Part shown: piece after piece, positions 7,235-15,741 of the stretch
Layout of the letters: every line of letters starts with the position of its first letter
How positions within the stretch are numbered: position 1 is the first letter of the stretch
DNA from: Acholeplasmataceae bacterium
GTDB lineage: Bacteria > Bacillota_I > Bacilli_A > Acholeplasmatales > Acholeplasmataceae
Assembly (NCBI GenBank): GCA_028690555.1
Contig: JAQVBA010000009.1
Coordinates: 1 to 28,124 of the forward strand
DNA: 28,124 nt
Direction: 5' to 3'
Notes under the pieces: model-generated
What the model was told of the DNA's origin: nothing
The model's database searches: none
Seen by the model: the letters and a program-made list of their open reading frames with translations, nothing else
Position numbers and translations under genes: made by a program

Positions 7235-8404
7235 TTAAGATTCAATTTCTCTAATCTTTATAACTTCTTTTAAGTTAAAGATTGCATCTAAAGTGATTTT
7301 GTCTATATCTCTTTCGCAATCCATAATTGCACATCCATAACCATTTTTTTCTTGATGAATAAACGATTTCACATGGCTTTGTGTTTCAGCAATCTTACTC
7401 ATGATGTCAAATTGTGGATTTGATGCTTCATATAAAATAATAAGTCTAGATTTTGCTTGTTTTGGGCCTGCATTAATATCTGGGAAGTTCACTGAATTTT
7501 TGATGTTACCATTTTCAATGAAATCTTTGATTTGACTTGCAGCCATTGCTGCACAATTATCTTCAGCTTCTTCTGTGGAGGCTCCAAGATGAGGGATAAC
7601 GATAAACTTGTCTTGTTTAGCGTTGTTCGCATTCGGGAAATCTGTCACATATGTTCTTACTTTTCCAGCTTCAATCGCATCTAAAACATCAAATTCATTG
7701 ACTAATCCATCACGCGCAAAATTCAAAATAATGACACCATCTTTCATCATCTTGATGGCTTCTTTATCGATCATATGTTTAGATTCGGCAGAATATGGAA
7801 GATTTAAACTAATAAAATCACACGTTTCATAGATTTCTTCTTTTGTTTTCACTAAAACCATATGTTCTGGAAGTTCTTCTTTTTTAAGAGAATCTAAATT
7901 GCGTTTTGTTCCATAAACTTTCATACCCATTAGAGCACATTGATGCGCAAGTCTTAATCCAATCGCACCTAAACCGATAATCCCAATTGATTTACCTAAG
8001 ATTTCAGTACCGCCAAATTTCGATTTAGCTTTTTCGGTGGTTTTATTTATTTCAGGATCTTCTTGATTTGCTTTCACCCAATTCATGCCACCATAAATAT
8101 CTCTACTTGCAAGAAGCATACCAGACATGATGAGTTCACTCACTGCATTTGCATTTGCACCCGGTGTGTTAAACACAACGACACCTTTTTTAGCAAGTGG
8201 TTCTAATGGAATATTGTTGACTCCAGCTCCAGCGCGTGCAACAGCAAGCACTGAATCTGGCAATTCCATTTGATGCATATCTGCACTTCTCACTAAAATC
8301 GCATGTGCATCATCGATTGCTTCATGAACTTCATAATCTTTTTTAGGTAGAACGCCTAAACCAACTTTAGAAATTTTATTTAAACAATAGATTTTATGCA
8401 TCAT
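7235..8404 (-). CDS. serA: D-3-phosphoglycerate dehydrogenase (short ACT-domain type)
   Basis: 389 residues. Substrate-binding domain VRSADMHQMELPDSVLAVARAGAGVNNIP, NAD-binding GLGAIG (144-149), Arg231 in LNFARDG, His272 in IPHLGASTEEAEDN, and a C-terminal ACT-like domain (about 318-389). It oxidises 3-phosphoglycerate to 3-phosphohydroxypyruvate, the first step of serine synthesis. Oddity: the usual DVFxxEP segment with the catalytic Glu is replaced by the shorter YVTDFPNANNAKQD, so the canonical Glu partner of the His is missing. This appears to be a trait of a short Firmicutes-type SerA rather than a defect. It lies 5 bases after serC. Two ATGs are possible (8404, 8401). Confidence 0.9.
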   Translation of the reverse strand: MMHKIYCLNKISKVGLGVLPKKDYEVHEAIDDAHAILVRSADMHQMELPDSVLAVARAGAGVNNIPLEPLAKKGVVVFNTPGANANAVSELIMSGMLLASRDIYGGMNWVKANQEDPEINKTTEKAKSKFGGTEILGKSIGIIGLGAIGLRLAHQCALMGMKVYGTKRNLDSLKKEELPEHMVLVKTKEEIYETCDFISLNLPYSAESKHMIDKEAIKMMKDGVIILNFARDGLVNEFDVLDAIEAGKVRTYVTDFPNANNAKQDKFIVIPHLGASTEEAEDNCAAMAASQIKDFIENGNIKNSVNFPDINAGPKQAKSRLIILYEASNPQFDIMSKIAETQSHVKSFIHQEKNGYGCAIMDCERDIDKITLDAIFNLKEVIKIREIES

Positions 8405-8409
8405 ATCAC

Positions 8410-9489
8410 CTAATTATTCTTTTCAAATTCACGCATAAATTCAACTAATGCTTTTACACCTTCAACAGGCATTGCATTATAAATTGATGCACGCATACCG
8501 CCAACAGAACGATGGCCTTTTAAGTTATCAAATCCATGTTCTTTTGCTTCTTTAACAAATTTATCATCAAGTTCTTGTGATGTTGATTTGAAGCATACAT
8601 TCATGAGCGAACGAGATTTTTTATCCACTGTTCCAAAAAACATCTTGGATTGGTCTAAATAATCATATAACATATTCGCTTTTTCAATATTTCGTTTTTG
8701 AATGGCTTCTAAACCACCCATGTTAAGTAACCACTTAAACACCTTACCACACAAATAGATACCATACGTTGGTGGTGTATTATACATCGATCCATTTTCA
8801 GCATGAATATCATAACGTAACATGATTGGTGTATAAGAAGGAAGTTCTTTTGAAATTAAATCTTCACGAATAATGACAATGACAGTACCTGCAGGACCCA
8901 CATTTTTTTGTGCTCCAGCAAAAATCATACCAAACTTAGACACATCCATCGGTTCAGATAAGAAACTTGACGATGCATCATTAACTAAAGGAATATTTCC
9001 TGTATCTGGATATTCATGAAATTTAGTCCCATAAATCGTATTGTTATCTGTCATTAAGACATAATCTGCTTCGGGGTCAAAAACCATTTTATGAACATCA
9101 GGGATATATGAAAACATCTTATCTTCCGAACTTGCTACTTTGCGAATTTCACCATATTTTTGTGCTTCTTGATATGCTTTTTTAGCCCAATGTCCAGAAA
9201 TAATATAATCTGCTTTTCCATGTTTCAAAAGGTTCAAAGGAACCATTGAAAACTGAGTGGTTGCGCCACCTTGCAAAAATAAGATCTTGTAATTTTCAGG
9301 AACATTTAAAAGTGTTCTTAAATCCTTTTCAGCTTCATCGATAATGTTTTGATAAATTTTGGATCGATGGCTCATTTCCATCACTGACATGCCAGAATCT
9401 TTGTAATCGAGCATCTCGTTTGCAGCTTCCATTAAGACCTCTTCAGGTAAAATTGCTGGACCTGCAGAAAAATTGTAAACGCGTTTCAT
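8410..9489 (-). CDS. serC: Phosphoserine aminotransferase
   Basis: 359 residues, full length. It starts RVYNFSAGPAILPEEV, the SerC signature. FLQGGATTQFSMVPLNLL is phosphate- and PLP-binding, and FAGAQKNVGPAGTVIVI carries the Schiff-base Lys195. It converts 3-phosphohydroxypyruvate and glutamate to phosphoserine and 2-oxoglutarate. It is flanked by DUF1015 (9-base gap) and serA (5-base gap), giving two consecutive steps of the serine pathway in one operon. The phosphatase (serB) is not in the window. Confidence 0.95.
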   Translation of the reverse strand: MKRVYNFSAGPAILPEEVLMEAANEMLDYKDSGMSVMEMSHRSKIYQNIIDEAEKDLRTLLNVPENYKILFLQGGATTQFSMVPLNLLKHGKADYIISGHWAKKAYQEAQKYGEIRKVASSEDKMFSYIPDVHKMVFDPEADYVLMTDNNTIYGTKFHEYPDTGNIPLVNDASSSFLSEPMDVSKFGMIFAGAQKNVGPAGTVIVIIREDLISKELPSYTPIMLRYDIHAENGSMYNTPPTYGIYLCGKVFKWLLNMGGLEAIQKRNIEKANMLYDYLDQSKMFFGTVDKKSRSLMNVCFKSTSQELDDKFVKEAKEHGFDNLKGHRSVGGMRASIYNAMPVEGVKALVEFMREFEKNN

Positions 9490-9498
9490 ATTTTCCTC

Positions 9499-10731
9499 CT
9501 ATTTTTTAATAATTCTACTTTCTAAATAATATCGTTTGGCTGTCGCACAGCCCATTGAAAATGATTTTCTGGGTAATACTTTACCAGTTTTAATATAATT
9601 GAACATCTCTTTTCTTTCAATCGTAGGCATCTTAATTCCAAATCCATTGGGATGTGTTTCACTGGCTTCAATCAAATCATCATCACCATGAATATAATCA
9701 ATTTTGACATGTGGATGATTGATGCGATAATCATCTAAAAACGCTTGAATCTCCTCATAAGCTACAGCATCATTTTCTGGGATATATAATACTTTTTTAC
9801 CAATCCCTTGCATGTAGACCCATGTTTCTTTTTCAGCTGTTATACTTTTTTGTAATTCATCATAAAATTTTTCATCGACGGGGAACATCATACGATGAAT
9901 CCCTTCAAAATCTAACCCTTTATCATAAATATTGACAATCTCAACTAATGCATATTGAGCAGGATGATTTATTAATTCTTCTTCTGATAACGTATGTTTT
10001 AAGTTTTCCCAATGAGCTTTTGCAGTCGCTAAGCTGTGATTACCATCACCTGCAATAAATAGCACAGGATCTTCTTCTCCTTCAATAAGACTTAAAAACT
10101 CACCGATTACACCATCCACATCTTTGATTTGATATCCTTTGATGTGACCACCTTTCATGTTGAGCTCAAAATCATAAAGGAGAGGGAATTCATTTCTCTT
10201 ATGATACAAATTTTCAATAATGCGTTTTCGATCATCATCTACGAGTAACATCACATGTGATAATTCAAGTGGAGCATCTTTTCTAATTTTTACACGTGGT
10301 GGAATTCTTTCAATGATTGTTTTCTCAGTTGTTCGAATTAAAGGTTTTGTTCCTTCTTCATAATCATAAGCTTCTAAGTCAACAGCAACCATTAGCCCTA
10401 ATCTTCTTTGGCTTTTTTCTGTCGTTCTTTCAATCAAAATCAGTGAATCCTCCAATTTTTCTAAAATCCCTTTGGAGTGATAATCACACATCGTTTGATT
10501 AATTTTTTGAATACGGTCATCCATCTGATCTTCTAAATAAACTTCTGGCAAAATCAAATTCAAAGTTGATGGGGCATCACCAATTTGATCTTTTAAATTC
10601 CTCCAATATGAGGGTTTACTCGTAAACTGATCACATGCAACAACCGCCCATTTCGTTAAATCAACTTCTTTTTTTGGTAAATAGATTTCTGGGCATACAA
10701 TCGGATACCCTTTTTTCAACATGGCCATCAT
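9499..10731 (-). CDS. DUF1015 family protein, serine-operon associated
   Basis: About 410 residues. The start at 10731 (or ATG 10728) is chosen because GGAG precedes it; a longer open frame to 10839 would run through the promoter and leader. Family landmarks: VVACDQFTSKPSYW near the N-terminus, RTTEKTIIERIPPRVKIRKDA, AGDGNHSLATAKA (about 227-239), and the tail LPRKSFSMGCATAKRYYLE. The first gene of the operon with serC and serA, an association seen in many anaerobes. I recall reports linking this family to free-serine phosphorylation, but cannot verify that here. A role in serine/phosphoserine metabolism is a reasonable inference from context. No transmembrane segments. Confidence 0.85.
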   Translation of the reverse strand: MMAMLKKGYPIVCPEIYLPKKEVDLTKWAVVACDQFTSKPSYWRNLKDQIGDAPSTLNLILPEVYLEDQMDDRIQKINQTMCDYHSKGILEKLEDSLILIERTTEKSQRRLGLMVAVDLEAYDYEEGTKPLIRTTEKTIIERIPPRVKIRKDAPLELSHVMLLVDDDRKRIIENLYHKRNEFPLLYDFELNMKGGHIKGYQIKDVDGVIGEFLSLIEGEEDPVLFIAGDGNHSLATAKAHWENLKHTLSEEELINHPAQYALVEIVNIYDKGLDFEGIHRMMFPVDEKFYDELQKSITAEKETWVYMQGIGKKVLYIPENDAVAYEEIQAFLDDYRINHPHVKIDYIHGDDDLIEASETHPNGFGIKMPTIERKEMFNYIKTGKVLPRKSFSMGCATAKRYYLESRIIKK

Positions 10732-10837
10732 ATACTCCTTTATGTTGTATGGTCGTTTTGAATCGTTTTGAAATTCCACTTTTTTATGATAATTCATAAA
10801 ATTGCATAAAAAGATGACGGAATCTCCATCTACAACC

Positions 10838-10866
10838 ATTCTAACATGAAAGCGCTTTTATATCAA
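10838..10866 (-). promoter_or_regulatory. Promoter of DUF1015-serC-serA operon
   Basis: Minus strand: TTGATA (10861-10866), exactly 17 bases, TAGAAT (10838-10843). The leader is about 100 bases to the DUF1015 start. Confidence 0.7.
10847..10860. promoter_or_regulatory. cre-like palindrome inside the serine promoter
   Basis: TGAAAGCGCTTTTA on the plus strand matches the CcpA catabolite-response consensus TGWAANCGNTNWCA with one mismatch (T for C near the 3' end). It fills the spacer between -35 and -10, where a bound repressor would block RNA polymerase. No ccpA gene is in the window, so the regulator is inferred. Confidence 0.5.
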
Positions 10867-10902
10867 GGCAAATTCAGGTGTAAAGTTATGTCAAAAATGA
10901 AA

Positions 10903-10935
10903 GAAAAAAGCAACTCAACTTGTCGTTGATTGCTT
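10903..10935 (-). terminator. Intrinsic terminator of the MFS gene
   Basis: On the minus strand AGCAA-T-CAAC pairs with GTTG-AG-TTGCT around a 5-base loop, with a small internal loop, followed by TTTTTTCTTT. The stem overlaps the last codons and TGA stop of the MFS gene. The U-run is strong; the stem is imperfect. Confidence 0.6.
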
Positions 10936-12120
10936 CTTTTTCATAAGATATACAATGATCAGTAAAGCCATACCCATCAAGAATGTGATCGCACTAAAAT
11001 CAAACAAATAAAGTGGTTTAATTTCATATATAAAGCCACCAATCAGTGGTCCTAAAACCATACCAATTGAAACGAAGGACTGTCTGACACCCATGATTCC
11101 TCCATACGTTCCTTCTTTCGCTTCTTTTGCAATAAAGTTTTGTTCAAGTGGTGTGTAAATCGCTTTTAATATAACATAAATCATGTACACCGTGTAGACC
11201 ATCAGTAAAAATTGATTAGCTCGAAAGACAATAAATACGATAACCGCTGATAAGACTTGTAAAAGACCAATCGTAAATAATTGTTTTTTCATTCTTGCAA
11301 AGAAGGGAACAATTAAAACGGATGCGATTAAAGATACAATTCCGGTTGCCATGACAAAATTGCCAAGTGCTTGCGTTGTATACCCTAAATCATCAAAATA
11401 AACATCAATATATTTTGATAAATTTGTACTACCAATCGTAATAAGTGACAATGAAATTAAGAAAATAAATAATTTCGGATCCATTTTAATGACATTTTTT
11501 AAACCTTTAAGTACACTTTGTTTCTCTTTATTCATTACCATTCCTTTAGGATCTTTAAATGTCAATCCAATGAAAATGACATAGAGTGTATTCGTAATCG
11601 TTTGAATTAAAAATATAACAGGATAATGATCGGTATTGAATAAATTAATCATCGCTTGATTCGTGTTAAGAAATCCACCAAGCGCATAACCAACGGATGC
11701 TCCAAGTGTTGAAGATGCTGCAAGATAAGCAAAATACTTCCCACGATTTGTTGGCTCTGATAACTCAATTAATGCACTCATATAGAGTGTGAGTGCACTA
11801 ATGACTCCAAGACCTGAAATCAATCTGAAAAAAACCATCCAAATGCCATCACCAACATAACCAAATCCAAATTGTCCAAAGCTATATGCCAGAAGTCCCA
11901 TGATAATGTATCGCTTTTTATGTCCAGTTTGATCACTCAAAATGCCCCACAAGGGTCCACCAATGGCTAACCCCAAACTCATGGTTGCAAAAAATATCCC
12001 AAACATATAGTCTGAAATACCCAGTGAACGAACAAATGCGGGGGTCACAGGATGTCCTAAATTATGAATAACCCCCTGGATAAAAATATATAAAATGATC
12101 AATCGAATCGTTTTATTCAT
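10915..12120 (-). CDS. MFS transporter (multidrug-type, 12 TM)
   Basis: About 401 residues with 12 hydrophobic helices in two halves separated by a basic loop (KDPKGMVMNKEKQSVLKGLKN). The motif-A-like stretch GGPLWGILSDQTGHKKRYIIMG after helix 2 is the MFS signature; LSDQTGHKKR has the expected Asp and basic residues. The second half carries VPFFARMKKQ, a degenerate repeat of it. The start at 12120 is supported by GGAGG 4 bases upstream. Likely role: proton-coupled export of a small molecule or drug; the substrate is not evident. It sits alone with its own promoter and terminator. The stop is TGA. Confidence 0.87.
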   Translation of the reverse strand: MNKTIRLIILYIFIQGVIHNLGHPVTPAFVRSLGISDYMFGIFFATMSLGLAIGGPLWGILSDQTGHKKRYIIMGLLAYSFGQFGFGYVGDGIWMVFFRLISGLGVISALTLYMSALIELSEPTNRGKYFAYLAASSTLGASVGYALGGFLNTNQAMINLFNTDHYPVIFLIQTITNTLYVIFIGLTFKDPKGMVMNKEKQSVLKGLKNVIKMDPKLFIFLISLSLITIGSTNLSKYIDVYFDDLGYTTQALGNFVMATGIVSLIASVLIVPFFARMKKQLFTIGLLQVLSAVIVFIVFRANQFLLMVYTVYMIYVILKAIYTPLEQNFIAKEAKEGTYGGIMGVRQSFVSIGMVLGPLIGGFIYEIKPLYLFDFSAITFLMGMALLIIVYLMKKKQSTTS

Positions 12121-12139
12121 ACATCCTCCAACACTAAAA

Positions 12140-12148
12140 ATTATAGCA
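12140..12148 (-). promoter_or_regulatory. Extended -10 promoter of the MFS gene
   Basis: TGCTATAAT on the minus strand, 19 bases before the start codon. There is no good -35; an extended -10 (TGN) can compensate. Confidence 0.5.
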
Positions 12149-12160
12149 TAGAACGAAATG

Positions 12161-12188
12161 AAAATGTGCGTTGAAATTATCAACGCAC
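12161..12188 (-). terminator. Terminator of the hrcA-grpE-dnaK-dnaJ operon
   Basis: A 9-bp perfect stem GTGCGTTGA/TCAACGCAC (12166-12174 with 12180-12188) and a 5-base loop, followed on the minus strand by ATTTTCATTTC. It starts 6 bases after the dnaJ stop. The U-run is short but the position is right. Confidence 0.75.
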
Positions 12189-12194
12189 ACTGAC

Positions 12195-13313
12195 TTATGA
12201 TTTAAATAAATTTTTGAACTTTTCCCAGTTAGAATCTTTTTCTTTACTTTCTAATTTTGCAAGTTCTTCATATAATTTCTTTTCTTGAGATGATAGATTT
12301 TTAGGAACTTTAATTTGAACGATTACCTGTTGGTCACCCTTCTTTTTAGTTCTGACATTTGCAATCCCTTTTTCACGCATTCTAAGAATCGTGCCATGCT
12401 CAATCCCTGCAGGAATTTTTAAATCAACATCCCCATAGATAGTAGGTATTTCAATGGTTGCTCCAAGTACAGCTTGAGTCATCGTAATCGGTGTTTCTAA
12501 AATGATATCATCACCTTGTCTACCAAAAACTTTATGAGGTCTTACTCTAAAGTTTAAGTATAAATCACCTTGTTGACCGCCTTTAGTTCCACCATTACCA
12601 TAACCTGCAACTTTTAATGACATGTTCGTATCAACACCCGCTGGAATATTCACATCTACGGTCTTATTTTGTTTCACACGGCCACGGCCATTACATGTGG
12701 TACAACGCTTTTTAATGATTTTACCAGCACCACCACATTTTGGACATGTTTGTTGACTACGCATCGTGCCAAACATTGTTCTTTGATCAACATTGATAAA
12801 ACCATCACCATGACATCTGTCACATGTTTCGATATCTTTTGAAGATTCTGCACCACTACCGTGGCATACAGGACATTCATCATCAATTTCTACACTTATA
12901 TTCTTTTTTGTGCCCAAAGCGGCTTCCATAAAATCAATCGTAATTGAACGTTCTAAATCTTCACCGCGTTGAGGACCATATTGTGATTGACTTCGAGTTC
13001 TTCCACCACCAAAAAACTGGCTAAAAATGTCAGAAAATCCACCAAAATCACCAAAGCCAGAGAAACCTCCTTGACCATTCCCACCAAAAGGATTCCCTTG
13101 ATGTCCATATTGATCATATGCCGCTCTCTTTTGAGCATCAGATAAGGTATCGTAAGCTTCTTGGACTTCTTTAAATTTCGCTTCAGCGTTATCTTCTTTC
13201 GAAACATCAGGATGATATTTTTTAGCTAAAGTGCGATATGCTTTTTTGATTTCATCATCTGATGCAGATTTAGAAACGCCTAAAACGTCATAATAATCTC
13301 TTTTATCTGCCAT
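12195..13313 (-). CDS. dnaJ: Chaperone DnaJ (Hsp40)
   Basis: 372 residues from the ATG at 13313, which has GGAG 8 bases upstream (a GTG 9 bases earlier is less likely). J domain with HPD at 34-36, a Gly/Phe-rich region (about 72-104), then four zinc-binding CxxCxGxG repeats beginning at about 147 (CPVCHGSG), 164 (CDRCHGDG), 190 (CPKCGGAG) and 204 (CTTCNGRG), then the substrate-binding and dimerisation domains. It delivers clients to DnaK and stimulates its ATPase. It is the last gene of the heat-shock operon, after an intercistronic hairpin. Confidence 0.97.
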   Translation of the reverse strand: MADKRDYYDVLGVSKSASDDEIKKAYRTLAKKYHPDVSKEDNAEAKFKEVQEAYDTLSDAQKRAAYDQYGHQGNPFGGNGQGGFSGFGDFGGFSDIFSQFFGGGRTRSQSQYGPQRGEDLERSITIDFMEAALGTKKNISVEIDDECPVCHGSGAESSKDIETCDRCHGDGFINVDQRTMFGTMRSQQTCPKCGGAGKIIKKRCTTCNGRGRVKQNKTVDVNIPAGVDTNMSLKVAGYGNGGTKGGQQGDLYLNFRVRPHKVFGRQGDDIILETPITMTQAVLGATIEIPTIYGDVDLKIPAGIEHGTILRMREKGIANVRTKKKGDQQVIVQIKVPKNLSSQEKKLYEELAKLESKEKDSNWEKFKNLFKS

Positions 13314-13332
13314 AACATCCACTCCATAGTCG

Positions 13333-13353
13333 ATAAGGGGCAGTGCCCCTTAT
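13333..13353. other. Intercistronic hairpin between dnaK and dnaJ
   Basis: A perfect 9-bp GC-rich stem ATAAGGGGC/GCCCCTTAT with an AGT loop lies in the 44-base dnaK-dnaJ gap. On the minus (gene) strand it is not followed by T; the T-run lies on the plus-strand side. It therefore reads as an mRNA stability or processing hairpin for the operon, and as a potential terminator for antisense (plus-strand) transcripts. Confidence 0.65.
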
Positions 13354-13357
13354 TTTT

Positions 13358-15181
13358 TTATTTTTCTTCAAATTCGGCATCCACGGTATTATCATCATTC
13401 GTTTTGCCGTTTTGTGGATGTTCTTGTTCGTGTTTTTCTTGAGCTTTTTGATATGCCTTGACAGCGATATCTTGCGCATCTTTTTGTAGTGTTTCTTTTA
13501 ATGACTTGATTCGATCAATATCATTACCGTTTAACGCTTCTTCAAGCTCTTTAATTTGACCTTGGAGTTTTGTCTTCGTTGCTTCATCAACTTCTTCTTT
13601 TAAATCTTCAATTGCTTTATTGGTTTGGAAAATGAGGCTTGATGCTTCATTACGTAGGTCAGCTTCTTCTCTCTTTTTCTTATCCGCTTCAGCTTGTTCT
13701 TCAGCTTCTTTAACCATACGGTCAATATCTTCTTTTGATAATGCGCCATTACCACTGATGGTAATCTTTTGTTCTTTATTCGTTCCTAAGTCTTTTGCTT
13801 TAACATTCACGATACCATTCGCATCAATATCAAAAGTTACTTCAATTTGTGGAACACCACGTGGTGCAGCAGGAATATCTCCTAATTGGAAACGACCTAA
13901 AGTCTTATTATCTGCAGCCATAGATCTTTCACCTTGTAAGACATGAATGTCTACAGCAGGTTGGTTATCTGCAGCGGTTGAGAACACTTGAGATTTTGAT
14001 GTTGGAATCGTCGTGTTACGTTCAATAAGTTTTGTAAATACGCCACCTAAAGTTTCAATACCTAATGAAAGTGGTGTAACGTCTAACAATAAGACATCTT
14101 TCACATCACCGGCTAATACGCCACCTTGAATTGCTGCGCCCATTGCAACCACTTCATCTGGGTTCACACTTCTGTTTGGTTCTTTGTTTAATTCGCGTTT
14201 AACCATATCTTGTACTGCTAAAGTACGTGTTGCACCACCAACTAATAAGACTTGGTCAATATCTTTTTGAGTCATCTTCGCATCAGATAATGCACGTCTA
14301 ACTGGTCCAACACAACGTTCAACTAAATCTGCAGTTAATTCATTAAATTTAGCTCTTGTTAAATTCATTTCTAAATGTAATGGACCCGCAACACCCATCG
14401 TAATGAATGGTAATGAGATTTGTGTGGTGGTCACACCAGATAAATCTTTCTTCGCTTTTTCAGCAGCGTCTTTTAGACGTTGTTTTGCCATCTTATCAAG
14501 GGATAAATCCACACCATTTTCCTTTTTAAACTCTTTCACTAAATAATCAATGATGTGATCATCAAAGTCATCACCACCAAGATGGTTATCACCGGATGTT
14601 GATATCACTTCAAAAGTACCATCCGCTAATCTTAGAATCGATACGTCAAATGTTCCACCACCAAGGTCAAACACTAACACAGTTTGTTCTTTATCTGTTT
14701 TATCAATTCCATAAGCTAATGCTGCAGCAGTTGGCTCATTAATAATTCTTTTAACTTCAAGACCTGCAATTTTACCAGCATCTTTCGTTGCTTGACGTTG
14801 TGCGTCATTAAAATAAGCTGGAACAGTAATGACGGCTTGTGTCACAGTCGCGCCTAAATAATCTTCTGCGGTTTTCTTCAAATTTTGAAGAATCATCGCT
14901 GAAATTTCTTGTGGTGTATACTTTTTACCTTGAATATCCACACGATAATTCAAATCACCCATGTGACGTTTAATTGAACTCACTGAATTTGGGTTTGTAA
15001 TCATTTGACGTTTTGCAACATCACCCACTGAAATTTCTTCACCTTTAAATGATACGACTGATGGTGTTGTTCTTCCACCTTCAGCATTTGGAATAACTTT
15101 TGATTCTCCGCCTTCCATCACGGACACACATGAGTTGGTTGTACCTAAATCGATACCAATAATTTTATTTGTCTTCGCCAT
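13358..15181 (-). CDS. dnaK: Chaperone DnaK (Hsp70)
   Basis: 607 residues. Start 15181 (ATG GCG AAG) is chosen because GGAG lies 8 bases upstream, inside the end of grpE; the two genes overlap by 17 bases. Actin-like ATPase domain: IIGIDLGTTNSCVSVMEGG, FDLGGGTFDVSIL, LVGGATRTLAVQ. The interdomain linker is VKDVLLLDVTPLSLGIETLGG, followed by the substrate-binding beta domain and helical lid, with the usual acidic tail (DDNTVDAEFEEK). It refolds proteins with DnaJ and GrpE. It is a major component of the HrcA-controlled stress operon. Confidence 0.98.
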   Translation of the reverse strand: MAKTNKIIGIDLGTTNSCVSVMEGGESKVIPNAEGGRTTPSVVSFKGEEISVGDVAKRQMITNPNSVSSIKRHMGDLNYRVDIQGKKYTPQEISAMILQNLKKTAEDYLGATVTQAVITVPAYFNDAQRQATKDAGKIAGLEVKRIINEPTAAALAYGIDKTDKEQTVLVFDLGGGTFDVSILRLADGTFEVISTSGDNHLGGDDFDDHIIDYLVKEFKKENGVDLSLDKMAKQRLKDAAEKAKKDLSGVTTTQISLPFITMGVAGPLHLEMNLTRAKFNELTADLVERCVGPVRRALSDAKMTQKDIDQVLLVGGATRTLAVQDMVKRELNKEPNRSVNPDEVVAMGAAIQGGVLAGDVKDVLLLDVTPLSLGIETLGGVFTKLIERNTTIPTSKSQVFSTAADNQPAVDIHVLQGERSMAADNKTLGRFQLGDIPAAPRGVPQIEVTFDIDANGIVNVKAKDLGTNKEQKITISGNGALSKEDIDRMVKEAEEQAEADKKKREEADLRNEASSLIFQTNKAIEDLKEEVDEATKTKLQGQIKELEEALNGNDIDRIKSLKETLQKDAQDIAVKAYQKAQEKHEQEHPQNGKTNDDNTVDAEFEEK

Positions 15182-15731
15182 CTTTTTCACTCCATTCGTT
15201 TATTTTGACCATGGCAGGTCTAAGTAGTTGATCTTTATATAAATAACCTTTTTGAATCACTTCTAAGTTGATTCCATCCGGTTTGTTTGCATCATGAATC
15301 TTTTCTACTGCATAATGATATTTTGGATCAAAAGGTTTGTTTAAAGCGTCGATTTCTTTTAATCCATCTTGAATTAAAACTTGATATAAACTATCATTTA
15401 TCATTTTGAATCCGATTAAGAAATTTTTCAAAAGTTCATTATCAGTTGTCATATTGACGACTCGATCGAATTGATCAAGTGGTGCTAAAATGTCACCAAT
15501 TAACGTTTTCGATGCGTATTTTCGATCGTTTATGCGCTCTTGATTCATCCTCTTTTTGAAATTCTCAAGTTCAGCAGCATTTCGTAAAAGCTTATCTTTT
15601 AATTCTTTGACGTCATTTTCTAATTTTTCAATATGTTCTTTGGTTTTGCTTTTTTTCTCTTTTTTATGTTCTGTTGTGTCATCTATTTTATCTTCGACGA
15701 TCACATCTTCTTTTTTTCTCTGATCTTCCAT
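15165..15731 (-). CDS. grpE: Nucleotide exchange factor GrpE
   Basis: 188 residues. The N-terminal half is highly charged and coiled-coil (KEKKSKTKEHIEKLENDVKELKDKLLRNAAELENFKKRMNQER), followed by the GrpE core DILAPLDQFDRVVN and the C-terminal beta domain KGYLYKDQLLRPAMVKINEW, a diagnostic ending. It releases ADP from DnaK. It has AAAGGTG before the ATG, lies 10 bases after hrcA and overlaps dnaK by 17 bases. Confidence 0.96.
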   Translation of the reverse strand: MEDQRKKEDVIVEDKIDDTTEHKKEKKSKTKEHIEKLENDVKELKDKLLRNAAELENFKKRMNQERINDRKYASKTLIGDILAPLDQFDRVVNMTTDNELLKNFLIGFKMINDSLYQVLIQDGLKEIDALNKPFDPKYHYAVEKIHDANKPDGINLEVIQKGYLYKDQLLRPAMVKINEWSEKDGEDK

Positions 15732-15741
15732 ATTTTCACCT

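Noticed and set aside
10732..10838. T-box riboswitch in the serine operon leader
   Set aside because: No AGGGTGGNACCGCG-type antiterminator sequence, and the leader of about 100 bases is too short.
10732..10839. N-terminal extension of DUF1015 (36 residues)
   Set aside because: It would cover the -10 and leader, begins at a poor start, and the family start motif follows the ATG at 10731 with a ribosome binding site.
12674..13207. Open frames of 70 and 84 codons inside dnaJ on the same strand
   Set aside because: They lie out of frame in the Cys/Gly-rich zinc-finger and G/F regions of dnaJ, have no ribosome binding site and encode composition-driven sequence only.
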